Origin: Paenimyroides viscosum
GTDB taxonomy: Bacteria > Bacteroidota > Bacteroidia > Flavobacteriales > Flavobacteriaceae
Length of the DNA: 37,617 nt
Direction: 5' to 3'
Assembly: GCF_003858535.1 (NCBI RefSeq)
Contig: NZ_RQTJ01000027.1
Location: 242-37,858, forward strand
Shown here: in pieces, positions 32,870 to 37,617 of the stretch
How positions within the stretch are numbered: position 1 is the first letter of the stretch
Layout of the letters: each line of letters begins with the position of its first letter
The notes under the pieces: model-generated
Database searches by the model: none
What the model was told of the DNA's origin: nothing
What the model saw: only the letters and a program-made list of their open reading frames with translations
Program-made: the position numbers and the translations under genes

Positions 32870-35044
32870 TTATTTTTTTCGTTCGACCATTTCTAATTGA
32901 TCCAAAGTAACTTTCGATGTAAAGAAACCGTAGTTTACCGTTGCTTTATTTTTCTCGATTGTATCTATGGTTCCAACCGATTTTCCATCGATCATACGAA
33001 CCCGATCACCAACTTTTAACTCGAAATTTGTTTTATTTGCCTGTTGTTGCTGTTGTTCTTTTACTTTTTTCTCTTTCTTTTCTTCGCGAATTTTTTCCAG
33101 TTTTTCTTCCACATCAACCTTTAACTGTAAAACTTCCTGTTCTTTTACCTTTTTCTCTTTTACAGTGATTTTCTTGCGTTTGGAATTTTCAATTTCTACT
33201 GTTTTAAGCAATTCGCCAATAAGCGTTTTCTTGTCTTTATTGTTGAAATATTTTTCGGAAAGGTCATCAAAACGTTGTCCTAAATAAATCAAACGCTGGT
33301 TAGCATCGTACAATTCCTGATAACGTTCTAACTTATCTTGAATTTTTGTGTTGATGTTCGACATTTTACTGCTTTCTTCGCGCGCACGTTTTTCTTCTTC
33401 TTTTAAATTTTCCGATGTTTTTTCTAATCGTGAACGTTCTTTTTGAAGATTCGCAATAGTTTTATCAAAACGGACTTTATCTGTTTCGATTTTCTTTTTC
33501 GCTCGATTGATCAATCCGTACGGAATTCCGTTTTTCTGAGCAACTTCAAATGTAAACGAACTTCCCGCTTGTCCTAAACTCAACTTATACATGGGTTCCA
33601 ACGATTTTTCATCGAACATCATGTTGGCATTTGTAGCATTCGGCAATTCGTTTGCCAAAATTTTTAGGTTAGTGTAATGCGTGGTAATGATACCAAAAGC
33701 TTCACGATCGTAAAATTCTTCCAGAAAAACTTCGGCTAAAGCACCACCTAATTCCGGATCAGATCCTGTTCCAAATTCATCAATTAAAAACAAGGTTTTA
33801 TCGTTACATTTCTTTAGAAAGTAATTCATGTTTTTTAATCGATAACTGTAGGTACTTAATTGATTTTCAATAGACTGATTGTCACCGATATCGGTTAAAA
33901 TTCTATCGAACAAAAAAGTTTCACTGCGTTCATGCACCGGAATTAACATGCCGCTTTGCAACATTAACTGCAATAAACCAATTGTTTTTAAGGTAATTGA
34001 TTTTCCGCCGGCGTTTGGACCCGAAATAACAATAATTCGCTCGTTATTAGTTAATTCTATGGTTTGTGGATACGTTTGCTTGCCTTTAATTCGGTTGTTT
34101 AACAATAAAATAGGGTGGAACGCATCGCGAAAAAACAGTCTTTTTTCTGTTGATATATTTGGAAGTATTCCGTTTATTTTTTCGGCATGTTTTGCTTTAG
34201 CTGCAGCAATATCAATATGCGCCAAAAGATTTTGGAAAACAATCAGTTCTTCATGAAACGGACGAATGCTATCAGTCAGAACTCGTAAAATTCGCATGAT
34301 TTCCTCGCGTTCTTCGTATTCTAAATTACTTAATTCCCTAGAAAACTTAAACGTATTTTCGGGTTCCATATAAATAATACTTCCTGTTTTAGACTGACCC
34401 AAAACCGAACCTTTTATTTTTTTACGATGCATTGCTAGAACCGCCAATACTCTGCGATTTTCTACAATCGATTCTTTAATATCATCTAAATATCCTGCCG
34501 AATTATACTGTTGCAATGCAAAACCAAAACTCTGGTTTATCTTTCCGCGAACAATCTGTATATTTTGTCGAATTGCTTTTAAATCAACCGAAGCGGTATC
34601 TTTAATTTCGCCGTATTTATCAAGAACCTGCTCAATATTCTGTAAAATGATTTTATTGGGCTGGGTTATGGTTGTGGCATTGTATAAAGCGGTGTAATAT
34701 TCTTGGAACTTCTTTAAAAAAGTTATTAATTCGTTGGTGGTTGATACCAATGTGGCAATTTTTTTAAAGCCAGATGCTTCTAAAAAACTGTCTTCGATAC
34801 GCAACATTTTTAATTCGTAATTAATCGGATCAAAATAGTGCGACGGTATAGCATTTTGGTTGCTGAAAGAAGACACGTATTCTGACGTTTGCTTTAACTC
34901 TTGTAACAGCTGTTCTTTGTTTGCAATTGGTTCTATAAGCAACGCATGTTCTTTACCAATTTCGGTAGTGCATAAATCGCTTATTTGTTCTAATATGGTG
35001 CTGAATTCTAAATCTTGTAATGTTTTTTCTGCAATCAATTTCAT
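32870..35044 (-). CDS. mutS2: MutS2-type ATPase without an Smr domain
   Basis: DNA-binding ATPase of the MutS2 branch, acting on recombination intermediates or collided ribosomes rather than classical mismatch repair (family knowledge). Seen: lever/clamp region (residues 1-330), Walker A GPNAGGKS at 342-349, Walker B LFLIDEFGTGSDP at 418-430 with D422 and E423, a His-containing switch TTHYT, a long charged coiled coil at about 530-660 with a short poly-Gln run, and a C-terminal KOW-like barrel (VGDRVRMIDGKSVGTIDTI). Missing: the C-terminal Smr domain of MutS2 from Bacillus, Thermus or Helicobacter; 724 residues end at the barrel. The Smr domain occurs instead in the separate protein at 23822-24379. 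The ATG at 35044 is preferred over TTG 35062 because a -7 element lies at 35067-35074. Confidence 0.92.
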   Translation of the reverse strand: MKLIAEKTLQDLEFSTILEQISDLCTTEIGKEHALLIEPIANKEQLLQELKQTSEYVSSFSNQNAIPSHYFDPINYELKMLRIEDSFLEASGFKKIATLVSTTNELITFLKKFQEYYTALYNATTITQPNKIILQNIEQVLDKYGEIKDTASVDLKAIRQNIQIVRGKINQSFGFALQQYNSAGYLDDIKESIVENRRVLAVLAMHRKKIKGSVLGQSKTGSIIYMEPENTFKFSRELSNLEYEEREEIMRILRVLTDSIRPFHEELIVFQNLLAHIDIAAAKAKHAEKINGILPNISTEKRLFFRDAFHPILLLNNRIKGKQTYPQTIELTNNERIIVISGPNAGGKSITLKTIGLLQLMLQSGMLIPVHERSETFLFDRILTDIGDNQSIENQLSTYSYRLKNMNYFLKKCNDKTLFLIDEFGTGSDPELGGALAEVFLEEFYDREAFGIITTHYTNLKILANELPNATNANMMFDEKSLEPMYKLSLGQAGSSFTFEVAQKNGIPYGLINRAKKKIETDKVRFDKTIANLQKERSRLEKTSENLKEEEKRAREESSKMSNINTKIQDKLERYQELYDANQRLIYLGQRFDDLSEKYFNNKDKKTLIGELLKTVEIENSKRKKITVKEKKVKEQEVLQLKVDVEEKLEKIREEKKEKKVKEQQQQQANKTNFELKVGDRVRMIDGKSVGTIDTIEKNKATVNYGFFTSKVTLDQLEMVERKK

Positions 35045-35066
35045 TTGTAAATTCTCTATCAAGTAT

Positions 35067-35074
35067 CAAAGTTA
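35067..35074 (-). promoter_or_regulatory. -7 element of mutS2
   Basis: Minus-strand TAACTTTG, matching TAnnTTTG, 22 nt before ATG 35044. It makes the upstream TTG 35062 start unlikely. Confidence 0.45.
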
Positions 35075-35105
35075 CAAACAAATTATCATTTAAAGGAATA
35101 TGTGT

Positions 35106-35113
35106 TAAATTTG
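35106..35113 (+). promoter_or_regulatory. -7 element of ung
   Basis: TAAATTTG, a full match to TAnnTTTG, 18 nt before ATG 35132. It lies inside the longer open frame starting at GTG 35102 and so argues against that longer start. It is 31 nt from the mutS2 -7 box. Confidence 0.5.
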
Positions 35114-35131
35114 AATTTTAAAAATGAAAAA

Positions 35132-35791
35132 ATGAATAGCTGGAAAGAATTTATCGCTTTAGAATCATCAAAAGATTATTATCAAAAATTAAAACAAATT
35201 ATTGATACTGATTATGAAAAGGAAACTATTTATCCGCCAAAAGAGTCTATTTTTAACGCTTTTAAATATTGTCCGTTAGATAAAGTTAAGGTAGTGATTT
35301 TGGGTCAGGATCCTTACCACGGACAAGGTCAGGCACATGGATTAAGTTTTTCTGTAAATAAAGGAATTGCTTTACCGCCATCGTTACGTAATATTTACGG
35401 AGAACTGCAAACCGATGTGAATTTCACTAATCCAGGTCACGGCGATTTAACAGAATGGGCTAAACAGGGCGTTTTATTGTTGAACGATGTTTTAACGGTT
35501 AAAGCTGGACAGGCGGGAAGTCATCAAAAATTAGGTTGGGAGCAGTTTACAGAAAATGTAATAAGTTTTTTATCTAACGAAAAAAGCGGTTTGGTTTTTA
35601 TGTTATGGGGAAATCATGCACACAAAAAAGGAAAAAACATCGACAGATCAAAACATTTGGTTTTAACAAGCGGACATCCGTCGCCCATGAGTGCTAATCA
35701 AGGCAAATGGTTTGGTAATAAACATTTCTCACAAACAAATGCATATTTAATAAAACAAGGTAAAAGTCTTATAGATTGGCAATTAATTTAA
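35132..35791 (+). CDS. ung: Uracil-DNA glycosylase (family 1)
   Basis: Removes uracil from DNA, starting base-excision repair; cytoplasmic. Seen: the water-activating motif VVILGQDPYHGQGQAHGLSFSV with Asp60 in GQDPYHG, the uracil-recognition region VLLLNDVLTV (114-123, Asn118), LVFMLWGNHAHKKG, and the leucine-loop motif GHPSPMSANQG with His182. The 219-residue length is usual. The ATG at 35132 is chosen because the open frame's longer start (GTG 35102) falls at the promoter. It diverges from mutS2 with a shared 87-nt gap, so two repair genes are expressed from one region. Confidence 0.97.
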   Translation: MNSWKEFIALESSKDYYQKLKQIIDTDYEKETIYPPKESIFNAFKYCPLDKVKVVILGQDPYHGQGQAHGLSFSVNKGIALPPSLRNIYGELQTDVNFTNPGHGDLTEWAKQGVLLLNDVLTVKAGQAGSHQKLGWEQFTENVISFLSNEKSGLVFMLWGNHAHKKGKNIDRSKHLVLTSGHPSPMSANQGKWFGNKHFSQTNAYLIKQGKSLIDWQLI

Positions 35792-35940
35792 ACTATATAA
35801 GTAGTTTTAGTAAAAAAAACAATAAATAATGTTAAAAACCAATTTTAACATGGCACTTTTTTAATATAAATGTATATTTAGTGAATAAAATTAGTTTTTG
35901 TTTTAATAACAAAAATTTGTTTGTTGTTTACTTAAATTTT

Positions 35941-35972
35941 AAGCTATCTATCAACTTAGATAGCTTTTTTTT
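35941..35972 (+). terminator. Plus-strand terminator 150 nt after ung
   Basis: Stem AAGCTATCTA / TAGATAGCTT (35941-35950 with 35957-35966), loop TCAACT, then T-run to 35972. The 149 nt between the ung stop and this stem hold no gene that I can see, only A/T-rich sequence and a weak hairpin (TTTTTGTT/AACAAAAA near 35897-35918). Confidence 0.88.
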
Positions 35973-36000
35973 GTATTTAATTTTGCGATAATTAAAGTAT

Positions 36001-36042
36001 AAAAAAATAAACACTTAAAATTTTATAAATTTTAAGTGTTTA
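36001..36042 (-). terminator. Minus-strand terminator with a 16-bp stem
   Basis: Perfect stem TAAACACTTAAAATTT / AAATTTTAAGTGTTTA (36008-36023 with 36027-36042), 3-nt loop, then seven T on the minus strand. It lies about 220 nt downstream of the SRP RNA, in a stretch (36043-36260) with no assigned gene; it must end some minus-strand transcript. A 21-codon frame (minus-strand ATG at about 36098, stop inside the stem) is the only small frame noticed there. Confidence 0.85.
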
Positions 36043-36260
36043 TAAATCGTATAAATTCTTTTTCAAAGCGTAAATTATAATTCAAACTATATTCCATTTT
36101 TTGACAAATGAATATTTATTTGTATTTAATTGATTATAAGCAGATTGTGTTTTATAAAAACAGAATGATTAAAGAAAAATTGTGAATAATATCTACACTA
36201 TTGGTGATAAAAACTACAAAATGTAAGATAAAATAGTGGGGAAGAAGTTTAATAAAAAAA

Positions 36261-36354
36261 GGCAAGCGACCTACATCGCACCGCTACAACCACATACCTT
36301 TGCTGTGTTCCCACCCTGGAGGAGTCTGTAGGAGCTGGTCGTGTAGGACTTGCC
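36261..36354 (-). ncRNA. ffs: Small signal recognition particle RNA (4.5S-type)
   Basis: RNA scaffold of the bacterial signal recognition particle, which binds Ffh and targets membrane proteins. Seen on the minus strand: a long near-continuous hairpin with arms starting GGCAAGTCCTACA and ending TGTAGGTCGCTTGCC, and the apical loop region CCAGGGTGGGAACACAGCAAAGG that carries the Ffh-binding symmetric and asymmetric loops (GGGAACA/AGCAA). A T-run follows at once (TTTTTTTATT on the minus strand), making its own terminator. A full-consensus promoter precedes it (36359-36388). Ends are set by the closing stem and may be off by a few bases. No other candidate is in the window. Confidence 0.93.
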
Positions 36355-36358
36355 AGTG

Positions 36359-36388
36359 CAAATATACAAACAAATTATATTATTGCAA
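36359..36388 (-). promoter_or_regulatory. Promoter of the SRP RNA gene
   Basis: Minus-strand TTG (36386-36388), 19-nt spacer, TATATTTG (36359-36366). It is a full match to the Bacteroidota TTG-N17..23-TAnnTTTG promoter, 4 nt before the RNA's first stem base. Confidence 0.82.
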
Positions 36389-36393
36389 GACTT

Positions 36394-36423
36394 TTGTCAA
36401 ATAAAAAAAGGGTTGTATAATTG
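36394..36423 (+). promoter_or_regulatory. Promoter of the glutaminyl cyclase gene
   Basis: TTG (36394-36396), 19-nt spacer, TATAATTG (36416-36423), one mismatch to TAnnTTTG. It points away from the SRP RNA promoter; the two TTG boxes are only 5 nt apart. ATG follows 20 nt downstream. Confidence 0.6.
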
Positions 36424-36443
36424 TATAAATAAAAATTTAAACC

Positions 36444-37505
36444 ATGAAAAATTATAAATACTTAAGTTTCTTTGCTTTATCATTATTATTTGTTGCTTGC
36501 AAAGATGATAAAAAAGTTGAAAAGCTTGAATTTTCTACCCTAAAGCAAACTTATGCCTTAAATGAGGATGTTGTTTTACAGTTAAAAAGTGAATCAAATG
36601 AAATAGATTCAGTACAATATTTTATGAATGATCTAAAAATTGGATCGGTAAAAAATAACGAACAATTCACATACAATTTATCACAAGCTAAACATGGCGC
36701 ACAAGATATAAAAGCAATTACTTATAGTAAAGGATCGGCAAATGAAGGATCAATAAAAATCAATATTTTATCAAACGTTCAACCAGCATTCTATTCATAC
36801 ACCATTGTAAATACGTATCCACATGATATAAAAGCGTACACACAAGGTTTAGAGTTTTATGGAGATTTGTTAATTGAAAGTACGGGAAATGGCGAAGGCA
36901 TTGGCACAGGAACTAAAGGTAAATCTAGTATTCGTAAAGTAAACCCGAAAACCGGTGAAGTTATTAAAATTAATGAGTTAGATGATGCTATTTTTGGCGA
37001 AGGAGCAACGGTGTTAAATAACAAAATATATCAGTTAACTTACTTGAATAACGAAGCGTACGTTTATAATTTAGAAACATTGCAAAAAGAGCAAACCATT
37101 CCTTATTTCAAAAAAATGCAAGGGTGGGGCTTAACAAACGATGGTACTAATTTATACATGACCGACGGTAGTGACCGCGTTTATATAGTGAACCCAACAG
37201 ATTTTAGTTTAATTGATTATTTTGTTTTAGCAACAAATCAAGGAACGGTTCCCCGTGTAAACGAATTAGAATGGGTTAATGGTGAAATTTATGCTAATTT
37301 TTATGGACAAGATGCTATTGGAATTTTTAATCCTAAAAATGGATCTGTTAACGCTGTGGTTGATTTAAGCGATTTAAAAAACAAAGTTACCAAACACCCA
37401 GATTTAGATGTTTTAAACGGAATTGCCTACAATAAAAAAACAGATACTTTTTTTGTAACTGGTAAAAATTGGGATAAAATGTTCGAAATAAGAATAAATA
37501 AATAA
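36444..37505 (+). CDS. Glutaminyl-peptide cyclotransferase lipoprotein
   Basis: Predicted periplasmic enzyme that converts N-terminal glutamine of peptides or proteins to pyroglutamate (plant-type, five-bladed beta-propeller family). Seen: a lipobox LLFVACKDD (Cys19), an Ig-like linker at about 27-112, then the propeller with NTYPHDIKAYTQGLEFYGDLLIESTGNGE (123-151), IFGEGATVLNNKIYQLTYLNNEAYVYN (183-209), GWGLTNDGTNLYMTDGSDRVYI (226-247), the ELEWVNGEIYANFYGQDAIGIF segment and LNGIAYNKKTDTFFVTGKNWDKMFEI (323-349), which recur in this family. Its role may be to protect exported proteins that start with Gln after signal cleavage, as many T9SS/Sec substrates of this phylum do; that is inference. 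It is alone, with a terminator after it. Confidence 0.93.
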   Translation: MKNYKYLSFFALSLLFVACKDDKKVEKLEFSTLKQTYALNEDVVLQLKSESNEIDSVQYFMNDLKIGSVKNNEQFTYNLSQAKHGAQDIKAITYSKGSANEGSIKINILSNVQPAFYSYTIVNTYPHDIKAYTQGLEFYGDLLIESTGNGEGIGTGTKGKSSIRKVNPKTGEVIKINELDDAIFGEGATVLNNKIYQLTYLNNEAYVYNLETLQKEQTIPYFKKMQGWGLTNDGTNLYMTDGSDRVYIVNPTDFSLIDYFVLATNQGTVPRVNELEWVNGEIYANFYGQDAIGIFNPKNGSVNAVVDLSDLKNKVTKHPDLDVLNGIAYNKKTDTFFVTGKNWDKMFEIRINK

Positions 37506-37531
37506 TGAAATTTAATTATTAGAATTACTAT

Positions 37532-37559
37532 AAAAGCCGCTAATTAGCGGCTTTTTGTT
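37532..37559 (+). terminator. Terminator of the glutaminyl cyclase gene
   Basis: Near-perfect palindrome AAAGCCGCTAATTAGCGGCTTT (about 37533-37554) followed by TTTGTTT. The remaining 58 bases to the window edge show no gene. Confidence 0.88.
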
Positions 37560-37617
37560 TTAACCCCTATAAACCTAGCGTAATTTATGTAATTTAGAAG
37601 TATAATGTTTTAAGCTA

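Noticed and set aside
32941..33287. Two overlapping plus-strand frames with poly-Cys/Val runs
   Set aside because: These mirror the poly-Gln and Lys/Glu-rich coiled coil of MutS2; no gene features.
35102..35131. Longer N-terminus for Ung from a GTG codon
   Set aside because: The extension contains the -7 promoter element and is not part of the Ung domain.
1..37617. CRISPR array, tRNA genes, insertion sequences, phage or toxin-antitoxin genes
   Set aside because: I looked for regularly spaced repeats, cloverleaf patterns with a TTCRA arm, transposase motifs and paired small genes, and saw none.

Overview
The window looks like chromosome from a member of the Flavobacteriaceae (Bacteroidota). 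The DNA is AT-rich, and intergenic regions carry the Bacteroidota -7 promoter element TAnnTTTG, with a TTG near -33 in the clearest cases. Gene content is typical of the group: a T9SS-type C-terminal sorting domain on a secreted nuclease, an OstA-like protein, many Cys-anchored lipoproteins, a FucP-type sugar transporter, menaquinone synthesis through MenB, and a small SRP RNA. There are no tRNAs, rRNAs, insertion sequences, prophage genes or CRISPR arrays. Most of the window is core housekeeping sequence, and I saw no obvious new multi-gene defence or metabolic system.

Layout. 1-16 kb is one long run of minus-strand genes. In transcription order, starting from about 15.7 kb, these are: a multi-pass membrane protein, a 63-codon remnant of a DUF58 gene, a TrmH-family RNA methyltransferase, an outer-membrane beta-barrel, the bifunctional (p)ppGpp enzyme, a Fur-family regulator, PurA, an OstA-like protein, a class III aminotransferase, a TPR protein, AroE, a DUF349 protein, an NlpC/P60 lipoprotein, a SMUG2-like uracil-DNA glycosylase and a DUF1801 protein. 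15.7-25.4 kb is mixed in strand: a TRIC-type channel, an orphan protein, an S41 protease lipoprotein, a serine hydrolase lipoprotein, MenB, a T9SS-exported endonuclease I, a class D beta-lactamase-fold protein lacking its catalytic residues, a CCC-motif/DUF2752 membrane pair, a small membrane protein coupled to a stand-alone Smr protein, and an orphan lipoprotein. 25.4-37.6 kb holds a sugar MFS transporter, a RarD-like EamA transporter, a cysteine desulfurase, PheT, a DCC thiol-redox protein, an orphan lipoprotein, MutS2 without an Smr domain, Ung, the SRP RNA on the minus strand and a glutaminyl-peptide cyclotransferase lipoprotein.

How the genes relate. Several units are tightly packed: ostA/aminotransferase have 1 nt between them, the DUF58 remnant and trmH have 0 nt, DUF349/nlpC overlap by 8 nt, the small membrane protein and smr overlap by 11 nt, and SMUG2/DUF1801 are 2 nt apart. 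DNA repair is well represented (SMUG2-like, Ung, MutS2, separate Smr), and mutS2 and ung diverge from one short promoter region. Intrinsic terminators are clear and sometimes reuse coding sequence: stop codons of the TPR and S41 genes lie inside stems, and one perfect terminator hairpin lies inside the first codons of the nlpC lipoprotein gene.

Most interesting items: (1) an OXA-like fold protein at 22051-22830 in which the Ser-x-x-Lys is Ala-x-x-His and the other active-site motifs are also gone; (2) a DUF58 C-terminal relic at 14543-14734 that suggests loss of a MoxR/DUF58 locus; (3) a near-identical 25-bp promoter-region element shared by the dead beta-lactamase-like gene and the sugar transporter; (4) the terminator inside the nlpC start.
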